Origin: Glandiceps talaboti
Taxonomy: Eukaryota > Hemichordata > Enteropneusta > Spengelidae
DNA length: 64,000 nt
Assembly (NCBI RefSeq): GCF_964340395.1
Contig: NC_135550.1
Location: 24,270,176 to 24,334,175, forward strand
Reading direction: 5' to 3'
Shown here: one piece after another, positions 39,701 to 51,500 of the stretch
Layout of the letters: every line of letters begins with the position of its first letter
Numbering within the stretch: the stretch's first letter is position 1
The notes under the pieces: model-generated
The model's database searches: none
Seen by the model: the letters and a program-made list of their open reading frames with translations, nothing else
What the model was told of the DNA's origin: nothing
Made by a program: the position numbers and the translations under genes

Positions 39701-42700
39701 GCTTCTTTCACGGTCACGATCATACTCCCTATCCCTCTCTCTATCTGCATCTCTACCCCTTTCCAAATCTCTGTCCCTGGCCCAGTCTCTATCCCTTTCC
39801 CTGTCTCTCTCTCTATCCCAATCCCTGTCCCTGGTCCATCTTCTGTCTCTATCCCAACTTCTGTCTTTTTCTCGGTCCCAATCTCTATCTCTTTGTCTTT
39901 CCCTATCTCTGCTCCTTTCCCTGCTTGTGTCACGTTCTCGTCTTGTATCTGGTTCTCTATGTTCACTGCCCAAATTTCTTTCTCTGTCATCCCTAGCTCT
40001 TTCCCTCCTGTCATCCAAGTATAAATCTCTATCTCTGTCTTCCTTGCCCTCTGTACTCTTGCCATGCCCATAGTCACGATACTGGGCTACAGAAAAACAA
40101 AATACACAACACATTACTAAGTAGTACTATTTTTGCTAAAGTTTGGAAACCCCAGTAAGAGAGGAGGGAAATCTGGTGAAATATTTCCATACAATGTATG
40201 ATAACTTGAGTGGGGAATCCTGGTAAAATACTTGGGAGCTAAGCTAGGTTTACCAATTTACCACTCTAACAAATACAATTGAGTAAAACGCATGTATAAG
40301 TAATACACAGATACATATATCTAAACTTACGAAGAATTTAGTGAAGAATGAGTACATTTATGGAGTGTACATAGGCTGAAAAACCTTTCATATAATTTTA
40401 CTTTTGAATACAACAAGACAGTAACTTTAAGAACACTATAAACCAGAATAGAATGGCATCGACCATAATCCATGTTTTCTGGTGTCTACAGGCTCTCTCC
40501 CTATTCCAAAGCCCGTTGTACAGTAAAATGTAACACTTTTGGAATAATTTTGACTGATCAAGTTGAATGGCGATCCAGCAAGCAACACATTTATACATGT
40601 CAAAAAAAAGTTTCTGCTATTATATAAAATTTCCTTAAGCTGAACGTTATCCAAAGGGAAAGAGCTGTCTTTTTTGCTATTTGATTTTCCACAAAGGTAT
40701 GACTTAATGAAAGCTTACAAAAAAACACTCATTCAAATGCTTTGTAGAAATTAATACATATTGCATTCTTAAACTTACTTCACATCCAACCCACAATAAG
40801 ATGTGTTGCACCTAATATTACTAAATTACACATGGTTGCACCTAATCTCATAATGTCCACATTTACTCCAGACTTCATCACATGATAATCTACAGTCATC
40901 ACCTATGTATCAGCTTTCCGATCAACCTACCTGGTAAAATTTTTTCAAAGTCTTTTTTATTTTCATTGAAACGTTGATCTCTTTCTCGTAAGTAGATGTC
41001 AACTTCAATCTCTCTCCCCAAAGGTGCATGTTGACCATGTCCATATTCAATCTCTTCTACAGTCTCTGATGTTTTGAAGGCACTCTCTTTGGGTTGATGC
41101 ATGTTTGCCCATACCTCCGCTTCAAAACAAAGGAAAACAATACTTAAAACCTAACAAGATTAATCGCCTTAGGGAAAAATACATGCATGAACAAAACGTA
41201 ACATTCAGGGTTTCAATATTATCATGAGTCCTGTAAACCTGGAAATTTTCACTGAAGACTTCTTTTTGCTTATTTCACTGGAAATAAAAAATGCAAAAAT
41301 AAGTAGTGACTAAAATACCTTGTACATGAACAGAATGTACCAGTCTGGTAATTGGTAAAAATTAGTCTTTGAGAACTAGCTGAAGACTGTGTAAAAATCA
41401 CACTAGTGGCAAAATTGTCTAGGTTTATACTACAGTATACTAGTATACAATACAGTACCGGTATTAAGTACGGTCCATTGTTTAATTTTCACTTTTACCT
41501 GAAAAATAAAAACCACCCTACTACATTTCAAAGTTTCTAAAATTGACATCACACATGATATCATTATATAGTTTAAAATTAGTTTGCAGTACCTCTTTTT
41601 TCTTCTATTTTCTTTGCATATTTATCGTATTCCATCTCATAGTAAGGGTCTGGACATCTCTCACGCTCTTCACTGGCTTGCCAGGCTAGCCTTTTTTCCA
41701 TGGAGATATCCCTGTTATAAAGCACATAACACAAAACATACTAATCACAAACTACCTTGTTTATGCAATATTGGATAGTTTTTAAGCTTTAATAAAATCA
41801 TATTATGTCAATCCCCCCCCCCCCCTCAAAACTATGAAACAACTTGCATGAGGAAGGTAACTGTACACAATAGTTTGAAATACTGGGGCATGCCCTTGTT
41901 TCTAACTTACCACTCATATTCATCAGCATGTCCATAGCCTATCATACTATAATCATCTGATGTATGAGGCAATGGTTCTGCATAGCCATCATCTGAAAGT
42001 CTCACAGGTTGGCCACCCTGTTTTGAGAGTAAATGCATATACATTATACTTCAAACGACATATAATCTAAGTCATATTCAAATGTGCAATTACATTTTAT
42101 TATTATTATTATTATTGTTGTTATTTACTTTCAGTGCATTGTATAAAACTTAAAAATTCAAAAGTAAACAAACAAGGAAAAGAAAATAACAGCACAAACA
42201 CAGAAATCTGAATCATTTGAATAACTTCCAATTAGGTAATGGTATGCCAGATAAGCCATTTATTCTCAGATAATTTGGTCACTCTCAAAGGCTGCTAGCT
42301 GTGCTACTATACATGTAGGATTCTGGTACATTGAAAACTGACATTGCAGTTTCAAAGTGCAGACATTACATCTACATTATATATATCATTCTAAAAGTTT
42401 GGGAAGAATCAATCTGATGAAAATCTGATGTAGAGAACTTGGTGCGATTTCTCTATTTACTTCTTACTTTTATTACACAGGACAAAAAACAACAAATGAC
42501 AATAAAAGTAGGAAATAGAGGTAAATAAAGAAATCATGCAAAGTTCACTACATCAGCTTTTAATCACATTGGGGAAGAGTAGGCACTTGACACCAAACCT
42601 GAGCTGAACAAATTTCCAACAACAAGCCTTTGAGGAAATTCATGGAATTGACAGGCTTACCTGATAATCAAACACCTGTACTCCTCTTCTAGGATGTTGC

Positions 42701-45700
42701 TCTAGTTCTCTTGACCTATCCTCATCATAATAGAATACTCTATCATCTCTTGGTGGACCTCTAAAGTCCTCTCTCATTTCCTCACGTTGTTGTGCCTGTT
42801 CCTCTTCCCTGAATTCTTGGCTTAAATCCTCTTGTCTGAAACTTGGGTTTTTGGGTCCCTTACCAATATAGCTCAATGAAGCAGTACTTAACTTCTGGAT
42901 CTGCTCTAGTTGTTGCAACTGTGCCTGTTGAGTGCGTAGGATGTCAAGTTCTGCAGCAGCTTTTTGGATGAGGTTATGCTGTCTGTTAGAAAGTGAAGGC
43001 TGTTGATTTGACTGGCCAACATCAGTTGCAGAGACTGGCTGTTGATTTTGAGTTGTCCTTGGAGGAGGTGGTGGTGGTGGAGGAGATTGCTCTACTTGCC
43101 TTGCTGTCTGTGGTGACCAAACCTTATCTCTTCTTGGTGGAGGGGGAGGTGGTGGTGGTAATCTTCTTCCTTGGAACTGTTCCTGATGCTTGATTGGAGG
43201 CCTTTGGACACCACCCATGTGGGAGGCTTTCAGTCCTTCTGGTAGTTTCTCTCCAGGCAACTGACTCTTATTTTCTTGGTGTCCATGTGGCAATTGTTTA
43301 GGTGGTCTTTCATTTTGAATGTTCCGATTCTGTTGTTTTGATGGTTCTTCCTTACTGATGGTATTCCCACTGTCTCCCTTCTCAGTTTCTTCACCATCCT
43401 GATTTTGCTTCCTAGGTGGCGCTAACTTTAAATCCATGAGTGCCATTGGTTTACCAGAAGTTGCTTGTTCTTCACTAGAGTGATTAACTTTTTCTGGGCC
43501 ATCAAATGATTGCTCTTCTTTTGTTGGGTCTCTAGGTCTCTGCATTGGATATTGCTTGTCTCTTCCTTCAGGTCCAAGACGACCTGCATCAAATCTCTCT
43601 TCTCCTTGATGAAGCATGCCTGGCCTTGGCCCACTAAATCTTGGCCCACCAGATTGTGGTTCCCCAGGTCTACTAAATCTTGGCCCACCAGGTCGTGGTT
43701 CCACAGGGCCACTAAATCTTGGACCACCAGGTCGTGGTTCCCCAGGTCCACTAAATCTTGGCCCATCAGGTCGTGATTCCCCAGGTCCACTAAATCTTGG
43801 CCCACCAGGTCGTGGTTCCACAGGTCCACTAAATCTTGGCCCACCAGGTCGTGGTTCCCCAGGTCCACTAAATCTTGGCCCATCAGGTCGTGGTTCCCCA
43901 GGTCCACTAAATCTTGGCCCATCAGGTCGTGGTTCCCCAGGTCCACTAAATCTTGGCCCACCAGGTCGTGGTTCCCCAGGTCCACTAAATCTTGGCCCAT
44001 CAGGCCGTGGTTCCCCAGGTCCACTAAATCTTGGCCCATCAGGTCGTGGTTCCCCAGGCCCACTAAATCTTGGCCCATCAGCCTGTGGTTCCCCACGGAA
44101 AGGTGCACCCAGTCTTGGGCCCCTGGATGGTGGACCAGGCCTTGGTCCCCTAACACCTTGGTAACTATGTGGTGGACCACCAGGTCTATCATCTGCATGA
44201 TATGGTACTCCTGGTCTTGGACCTCTGAATCCTCTTCCCCCATCACCAGGTGGGGGTCCACCAAATCTTGGACCTCCATGATGTGGTGCATTGAACCTGG
44301 GGCCCCTGAACCTGGGTCCTTGATTTCCAAATTGATGTTCCTGGTCATGGTATTCTGCATCATTTCTTGGCCCACCAAATCTTGGCCCATCTTTGCCTTT
44401 GTCTTCATGTAGTCGACCACTGAATTCACCTTCACCTCCCTGAAATCGATCTTTATTAAACTCATCTTTAAATCTCTCTTCATTAGTTTGACCAGGAAAA
44501 GGTCTGCCTGGAAGTCTTTTTTCTCTAAATGGCCCACCGTGTTCAGGACCATGAAATCTATCACCAGCTTCATTATCATCAGGATGATGGTCATCATGCA
44601 TGGGTCCCTGTTCACTCATTCCTTTAAATCTTCCACTTTGAGGTGAGACATTTTCTACAGAACCTTTAAAACCAGGAAGATCACTAGTTTCAAAATCACC
44701 TTCAATCTCTGACTCCTCTTCATTATATGATGCATCAAATCTTGGGCCACCAAACCTAGGACCTGCGCCACCCTGACGACCACCCCTACCTGGTCCAGGA
44801 AACCGTGTGTCGTGGCCAGGACCTCTAAATCTGGGTTCATCTTGATTACCATGTGATAAGTTATCAGGTGGAGGCCCACGAAATCGCTGTCCACCACCAC
44901 GACCAGGTCCTCTAAACCTCTGTCCTTCAGGACCTGGTGGTCCTCTAAATCCATCAGGACCCGGCCCCCTAAATCGTTGTCCTTCAGGACCTGGTGGTCC
45001 TCTAAACCCATCAGGACCAGGTCCTCTGAATCTTTGTTCTTCAAGTGGAGGCCCTTTAAAATCACCTCTTGGACCTGGAAAACGGGGTCCATCAAATCTA
45101 GGACCTTGACCTTGGCCTCTGTTATCAACCTGATTAAAACCCCTTGGCTGATTTTGAGGTGTTTGAGGAGGTCTTTCAAATCTTTCTCCTTGTTGTTTTG
45201 GTCCACCTGGTAACCCATGATCCTGTTGAGCGAGTTGGTGTGGCGCAGGAGGCACAGCCCCAGATGGACCTTCAGAACCAAACTTTTGCTCATCCCAAGA
45301 CTGTTTGGAACCTTTTTGATCATTAGTATTGCTTAGCCCCTGTTTCTCATTCCGTTTCACCTCAATGTAATGTCTCTGTTGTTCTTGTAAAGTCTGCATT
45401 TGTTGTTGCCACTGTTGCCACTGTTGTTCATACTGATCAAATTGCTCTTTATTTGGATGCTCTTTATGTTGTTCCTTCCAATCATCAAACTGTTTCTGCC
45501 ATTGCTGAATTTGTTGTCGAACTTGTTCATACTGCTGTTCTAATTCATTCTGTAATTGAATTTTTAAAATCAAATTAGAAGAGAAAATTTCACTGAAACT
45601 TTGTATTAAAAAAAACCATATGATTGTGTAAATCCTGTAATAATAATAATAATATTAATAATAATAACAAAATTGCATATGTGATATCTTAATTTCTTGG

Positions 45701-47789
45701 ACTCTGAGCTTCATGCACATTTCTAAACAGATTACATTGCAGATTTACTAGTTCAAAGTCGCATACAAAGAGTTGAAATTCTTGCATACCAGTGATACTG
45801 TCTGTAAATACTGTTGTTGCTGATACTGGGCCCACATGTTCTGCTGTTGGTACATCTGTCCCCACATTTGTTCATATTGCTTTTGCATCAAACCCTGCTG
45901 ATATTCCATCCACTGTCTTTGCTGTTGCCATTGTGCTGCTTGTTGTTGCAGCTGCTGTAGTCTGGTTGCTTCTTTGTCAACCTGTTGAATGAAAAAAATG
46001 ATCAGATACTTATTCTGAATCAATTCCACCTCACTTAATATCATTGGTGGGTTTCATGGTTAACATTCTTTCTTACTGCAATAAAATTCAAATCATCGGA
46101 ACCTCTCCAGTGACATAATTTGGCTTGGATATGCACACAGTTCTTATTTTGCAGGTAAAGTATAATTTTCCGTATCTGAAACAAGGCCACATCAAACCCA
46201 TAAGTTGTCTACACAATCCAATACCAAAAACCACTGGATCGCAGGGTTCAGTTTGGTGAACTTATGTTATGTTGAATGCCTGTCAAAATGTGGTACACTG
46301 AATTTGAAATTGCATGTTCTGACAGTAATCAACAAGTTTTAGTCCACTGATGCATGTTATGTCATCATGAGAGGTTTCCATATATTAAAACCCTTGCAGA
46401 AATCTAACTGGCCTTTTGCTAAATACATGTAATGAAGACACTTTGCCACTAAAACATCACCATTACAGTGATTACCAAATACAGTTGTTTTGCTGCCATT
46501 CATGATTGAACAAGTGCTGAGATGTTGAGTCCTCCACAGACATTTCAATTCTGCACATCCATAAATATGTATGTACATATGTAATGTTATAATGCAAATA
46601 AATGAATGAGATGTCAGAACTGTGTTTTCGACAAAGGTGAGCGAGCTACCCCAGGATGTTTTACCAGGGCATGAAATCAATATCATTGCACTACACACAT
46701 GTATGGAAATCTATCCAATTTACTCGACCAGTTTTCCCTCCTGAACTTTGTGCTAAACCCTTAGCAATCTCTCATTATAAATGAATACACAGTCACCAAA
46801 AGTTCAAGGGCCTCAAGATTTCTGATACATGTAGCTGCAATAATTGTAGCATCAGTTTTGCATTTGAGGGTTCTTTTTTTTTTTAGCTTTTTTCATTCCA
46901 GGGTGTAAACTTGAAACAAACGCTAAAATTTCTGCTGGACAAACTCAAATAGATGCATGCAGATCATTGCAAAGTTGAGTGGATTTTTCTACTATTGACA
47001 TGTTACCTGCCAAAAAATAAGACATTTCCTAACTCCAACATTAATTAAAGAGTCTTCAAAAGTAGAAACATACGTCTGCATTTGTAAATGGGTAGTATGG
47101 GGTATGATGCTGAAATCCTGCTCATGTCTTCGGCGTGATCTCGCTTTACATACCATGTACTACACATTTCAAAATGCTGTGGTGCATTGCTACTTTTGCT
47201 GATTTTGATGGGATCGGTAGGTTACTTTTGTAGGTTTTTTGGTAATTTATAATGCCAAAGTTAGGAAATGTTCAGTATTTTTGGCAGATAAGGCATAATT
47301 GTGAGACAAGTTTGCAAGGCAGACTTGTCTCACATCCACCTATTCGAATTTTGTCCAGCAGCAGATGTAGCATTTGTTCGATCATACCTGACTCCGTACT
47401 CAGAGTCAGTTGCCAAGGATCATGCTCGGTGGTACTGTATGGATATACCCAGATATCCTGTGAATATTTCCAAGAATGAATTATCATGGGAGGGCGCAAT
47501 TTATACGAAAGTCGAACGTTTTGTGCACGAGACAAATGCATCGCATATAAATTTCATGACTCTTTCCTCTACAAATACCTACATCTTGTGTATCGGGTGG
47601 TTCACTCCCTGGAGCATTTACAGTTGGAGCAGGATTTACCATAGGCGCAGGTGTACTAGGTGGCGGTTGTTGTGGCCATCCACCACTGTACATTTGTTGA
47701 TATTGTTGATGATAATATTGCTGCTGCTGAGCTGGCGGCTGCTGCGGCACCGCCGCCTGCTGCTGTGGGTTTGTCCATTGATTCCACAT
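30378..47789 (-). CDS. YLPM1: YLP motif-containing protein 1 (ZAP3), nuclear P-loop and PP1-binding protein
   Basis: Sixteen coding exons join in frame to 1784 aa: 47583-47789, 45790-45981, 42661-45549, 41911-42017, 41593-41711, 40931-41119, 39603-40086, 38966-39242, 38280-38399, 37324-37500, 36682-36765, 36080-36163, 35495-35602, 34117-34162, 30841-30971 and 30378-30518. The N-terminus is Gln-rich. A 963-codon exon encodes FRGPG/PRFSGP repeats and poly-Pro. An Arg-Asp/Arg-Glu stretch follows (exon 7). The conserved C-terminus holds Walker A GPPGSGKT (residues 1474-1481), LDDYF (1504-1508), [15 protein letters not shown] and LVDAIN, matching the vertebrate nucleoside/polynucleotide-kinase-like module. 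It ends with RVRW (1738-1741), an RVxF-type PP1 docking site, and [10 protein letters not shown]. The family is nuclear, associates with PP1, SAM68 and hnRNP G, and has an unproven kinase activity. Human YLPM1 has a longer, proline-rich N-terminus. An additional 5' exon is possible but not needed by frame. Confidence 0.95.
30612..30767. repeat. (CA)n with (CACAGA)n microsatellite in a YLPM1 intron
   Basis: About 155 bp of CA dinucleotides, with CACAGA units on the left side, in the last coding intron (between exons 15 and 16). Frames over it are artefacts, although one of them runs into the genuine last coding exon. Confidence 0.95.
33802..33820. repeat. C19 homopolymer in a YLPM1 intron
   Basis: Perfect run of C on the plus strand, which is poly(G) in the YLPM1 pre-mRNA. 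Confidence 0.95.
34117..34162 (-). other. YLPM1: YLPM1 exon 14, 46-nt small exon
   Basis: The exon reads [15 protein letters not shown] and then donates one base to the next codon. It matches the IPKSKWEM..SEAKL segment of vertebrate YLPM1. It has a CAG acceptor and an AG|GTAAGT donor. The frames of both neighbours require it. Confidence 0.85.
34803..34825. repeat. C23 homopolymer in a YLPM1 intron
   Basis: Longest homopolymer in the window. It is poly(G) in the YLPM1 pre-mRNA, about 640 nt upstream (in the gene's direction) of the 46-nt exon 14. Confidence 0.95.
36523..36533. repeat. C11 run followed by A-rich tract in a YLPM1 intron
   Basis: C11 directly followed by an A run on the plus strand, within the intron between exons 11 and 12. 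Confidence 0.9.
36803..36825. repeat. (AAT)n repeat in a YLPM1 intron
   Basis: Short perfect AAT repeat just upstream (in the gene's direction) of exon 11. Confidence 0.9.
37965..38057. repeat. Direct repeat in YLPM1 intron 9 (partner 38485-38577)
   Basis: About 93 bp, nearly identical to the segment exactly 520 bp downstream on the plus strand. It includes GTTCAGAGCAATTCAACAGA and ACCGTGATGTTGTCATCATA. The two copies flank exon 9. Confidence 0.9.
38485..38577. repeat. Direct repeat in YLPM1 intron 8 (partner 37965-38057)
   Basis: Second copy of the repeat, with only a handful of differences from the first. It lies on the other side of exon 9 (38280-38399). Confidence 0.9.
38854..38867. repeat. 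C14 homopolymer in YLPM1 intron 8
   Basis: Perfect run of C on the plus strand; poly(G) in the pre-mRNA. Confidence 0.95.
38966..39242 (-). other. YLPM1: YLPM1 exon 8: Walker A exon
   Basis: Encodes [20 protein letters not shown]: a hydrophobic beta strand followed by a complete P-loop GxxGxGKT. This is the start of the conserved kinase-like module, which continues through exons 9-12. Acceptor CAG|GTATGA and donor AAG|GTAAGG give phase 2 in and phase 0 out. Confidence 0.9.
39603..40086 (-). other. YLPM1: YLPM1 exon 7: Arg-Asp/Arg-Glu repeat exon
   Basis: Encodes about 160 residues dominated by [12 protein letters not shown] units, typical of nuclear RNA-processing factors and present in vertebrate YLPM1. 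Long frames on the opposite strand and in another minus frame (39580-40077) are shadows caused by the repetitive codons. Confidence 0.85.
41813..41825. repeat. C13 homopolymer in YLPM1 intron 4
   Basis: Perfect run of C on the plus strand between exons 4 and 5; poly(G) in the pre-mRNA. Confidence 0.95.
42096..42122. repeat. (ATT)n repeat in YLPM1 intron 3
   Basis: Short ATT repeat grading into GTT units. Confidence 0.9.
42661..45549 (-). other. YLPM1: YLPM1 exon 3: 963-codon repeat-rich exon
   Basis: A single 2889-bp exon. It begins with a Gln-rich segment ([13 protein letters not shown] onward) that aligns with the vertebrate coiled region. Two 19-residue [19 protein letters not shown] units follow, then a 13-residue [13 protein letters not shown] array, Pro-rich blocks (about residues 930-960) and a conserved helix beginning [15 protein letters not shown]. 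Donor CAG|GTAAGC and acceptor TTACAG are both clear. Confidence 0.9.
43628..44085 (-). repeat. YLPM1: 39-bp coding tandem repeat in YLPM1
   Basis: About twelve copies of a 39-bp unit encode [11 protein letters not shown](D/G)G (about residues 620-775). Variation is mostly D/G at one position and G/V or G/R at another. The period keeps other frames open, giving spurious long frames on both strands. Confidence 0.95.
45638..45667. repeat. (AAT)n repeat in YLPM1 intron 2
   Basis: Short interrupted AAT repeat between exons 2 and 3. Confidence 0.9.
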
Positions 47790-48571
47790 CCTTGCGATAT
47801 TCAGCGAATCATTTGCCCTTAGAAGACGTCCACTTAATTATGTTACCAAAATGATCACGTTTCTTACGGTCTCGAGACATGAAAATTGTTTTTAAATATT
47901 ACATTTTCAGATTATTTCTGACAAGCATGGACGGCTTTGAGAGTGTGTGTTTATTAGATTTTACCTCCACTGACCATAGACGAGAGACAAATACACTCGG
48001 AAGCTTTCGGAAAGTTCTCGAGTTTTCCATGTTGTTACTAAAAATTCTTTTACTACGCTGAAAAACAATCAAATGGCCTACAATTACTCAATGAAGCAGA
48101 GATATTTTGAAATTTGCGTTTAATTAATCATCGGAATTGCACATCTATTTCGTCAAGTTTCGTAAATCCTCGTGTTTATGATATCACCTTCCGAAATAAA
48201 TCTGTGATATATTTAGTAACAAAAATGACGTCATTCATAAGCCAAAAATGGAATACATTGTGCCAAATAAGGAAAGAACAGTCTGCTGTTCTTATTTTCA
48301 TCCACTGTTCGCCAGACGTGCAGGGTTACTCACCACTAATTTTGATCGAAGAGAGATTTTGTGTCAAACTGCTTTAATGCTTATCAAAGGACTTTCTTCA
48401 AAGACTTTGTCGGTCCTACAGTTGACTGAAGGCAAGACAAATCTGAATGCATCGAATATTACCGTAATATTTTGCGTTCGGCTCTTTCTTTCGCTGCGGG
48501 ATTGTGTGATATCAGTACACGGCATCGTCGAAGCAGTTCTTCGCGCTCGTCGTCCACGTCTCCCTTTTGTA
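47790..48571. promoter_or_regulatory. Shared divergent promoter region YLPM1 / DUSP10
   Basis: The two start codons face away from each other with 782 bp between them, so both promoters and both 5'UTRs must fit here unless upstream exons exist. I see no canonical TATA box. A tiny upstream frame (ATG ATT CGC TGA, 47812-47801 on minus) precedes the YLPM1 start. On the plus strand the DUSP10 frame is open back to an ATG at 48248. Confidence 0.5.
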
Positions 48572-51500
48572 ATGCCAGAGGTGAAGTGTGGGAATTCCTG
48601 TGTGCCAAAATTGGATAGGAGGTCTCTCAATCTGAAACTTCGGAGTAGCAGCTTACCACCACCTACAACTCGGACTCCCATGCCTGGTGCAACAACGATA
48701 AATCGAACAAACCCGTCTGCTACACCTCCGCCGAAGTTCCCCGCTTCAGCGTCTACAAATTATTCGAAACTCAGAACCGGGGTAAGCTCAAATAAAATGC
48801 CAATTACTAAACGCCGAGGTAATAAGTTTACGAACGCAGTCAATTGTACAACATGTCGAAGTAATAATAACGAAGGAGACATTAGAGAAATAACTCCCCG
48901 TGAACTTGCAGCGAAACTTATGAAGCCACATAAGTGTATGGTTGTGATCGACTGTAGGCCATTTACTGCGTACAATAACAGTCATGTTTCGGAGTCCATT
49001 AATATAAGCTGTTCGGACCGCCTGAGTAAAAAGAGACTCCAGCAAGGGAGGGCTACTTTAGTTGACCTAGTGACTTCGCCTGATGGAAAGGCGATTTTTC
49101 AGAAACGTTTTTCGAAAGAAATTATTGTTTACGACGAAAACACAAACGATCTTGATCTGTTACCACCAATGCACCCACTAAATTTAGTTCTGACTTCTTT
49201 GCGGGATGAAGGGTTAAATGTCTCGTACGTCAAGGGTGAGTATTAGTAATTTAACTCTTATATTATGAAATAATATAATAACTGTTAATGGTAGGTCTGT
49301 GACCAGTTACAATTTCTTCCGATTTCGTTTATTAATTTTTTAAAGGTATTCACGAAAAAAAATAATGTAATTGTGAACCTAGCTAACCGAACAGTAAGGC
49401 AGTAGATATGTAGATAAACTTTATAAGTTATACTGCGTACATATATATTGTAGAAGTTATAGTTTTTGTCTAGACATGTAACGGTATATGTACAAATAAA
49501 TGTGAATTTATTTATAACACTAATTCAACCATTTTATATTAGCCGTCACACTGGACAGTCTCAGTCCTGGTCCTGTACGCTCTAAATAGTAAAATAGCCA
49601 TAACTTATCGTCAAACTTTGGCCCTTTGATTGGATATTGTTGTAAACTGGTCTCGCAATCAAACAAGTTAGTAAACAAACTAAAATAGTGTGATGATGTC
49701 ATAGTACGTATAACTCATATCCGTGCAATCTGCTGAGTGTGTTTACAAGGACAATCTCGTACCAGTCTATTCATTCAGTGTGCTGTGGGAAGTCCTTTGT
49801 TATTGTTTATTATTTGTCAATGACGCACATGTAAATTATATGTTGACGTTCTTGAGCTTTCGTGAGTCAAGGCCAACGACCTAATAAACAAGTTCATGAC
49901 AAGATATGTGCTTTTCATGAGGCTCAAGCAAAATATACATGTAAATGTTTGATATTATATTTTCTGTTATATAATATAGGTCATGCTTTTTTTAAAAAAT
50001 CTTTATTTACTGTACCAGACTATATTACTCAGTGATTGTGAATATTCTGCTGGTGTATTCTCAACCTGTGATGTGATAAAGATTGTAAAGTATGAATTCA
50101 CTGTTTAAAACTTGTTAAAACTTGTTCAATCATGTTGGCTTTCTGAGATGTTTTGTTGTGGTACATTCTATTGACTGCCTACTTCACTTTGATATCATAT
50201 GTAATAGCTGTTGGTGCTTCTTTTGCCAAGCATTATTTTTTGTCTTTGTACAGTTTAGTTTGTCTATGTCTCTTGTTGTCATAAACATAGACATTTCCTG
50301 ATTGAATTTTGTATTGCTTCAATGTTAACTGATGGATCAGATCAGATGCATATGTTTTATGTTAAAATTCTTGTTGGCAAGATTAATCTACAGTTGCAAA
50401 CACACCGGCGGCAAGCTATAGCATTCAGAACCATATGGGTGTTCCATTTCCATCATGAGAGATGTGTGAGCATAATGAGATCAACAATGAGATATGAAAA
50501 TGTCATCATTCACAGCTGAAATCGCTCACCACATTCATCCATGGCTTCAGCAGTGATAGTTTGTTGATTTTGTCGGTTTTACTCTATTTTTTATTTAAAT
50601 AAACAGAGCAGTTTTCTTGGCCAAAGCAGTATTACATGTTTTATAAAAAAAAAAAAACTTAAAAAAAAACTAAGGCAAAAAGATCATTCAATTTGTTTGT
50701 GTGTATGTAAAAAAAAGCACAGAGTGTAATGTAATACAGGGGCATTCCATGAATGTTACTGTGACCATATATAGAGACTTGTTGGCAGCTGACATTGCTT
50801 TGCCTTTGATTTTTTTTATGGCCAGTGGTATAGATTTCACTCAGATCAGTAGCTACTTTTAAAAGAATATGGTGTATCATCAAAGTGTAACACAAGTCAC
50901 AGATACTGTTATGTAGAAAATGTGATGCTAAGGAACCTGTCACCTGTGTTATGAAATAGATAATGCATGAAACTGCACCCCTGTGTAGATTATTGCTCAA
51001 TTACCTCGTATGAATTGATGGATGAATGATTGTGATGATGATATTTTATCCAACAGCAGATGGAGGATTATATCTTTCCACAAACATAATTCTAACCTGT
51101 ATTAGTTTATATTTCTAAACTTGTATTAAATAACCATAAAGTTGCTATATTATTTCTTCAAATATATGAATTTCTTTTCAATCCCAAAAGTGATGTTTCA
51201 GTTTACATTTTAAAGTGTCACTGACTCTATACAAGATTAATGTATAGAGTATGCATGTACATTAGCGTGATCGAAACTCTGCCAGTGTGAGCTCCTAAAA
51301 AATCCCTGTTCTATTTATATAAAATGCAAATTGAGGATAGCACCTTTAAAATAAAGTGGACTGGTGACATTTTAACCTCCTGGTTGTATGTTTCCAACCT
51401 ATCCTTGTACTTGGTGAAAATTTAACTATTATGCTAAACTGATAAGTTTACAAATACATGTACAGTGATAAAATTCATCCAGCCACAAACTGAATTATAA

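Noticed and set aside
39580-40077. Long Ser/Leu-rich plus-strand frames and a second minus frame
   Set aside because: These are shadows of the Arg-Asp/Arg-Glu codons of YLPM1 exon 7.
43428-44615. 395-codon minus frame and 182-codon plus frame over the YLPM1 repeat exon
   Set aside because: The 39-bp coding repeat keeps alternative frames open. Only the frame continuous with exons 2 and 4 matches YLPM1.
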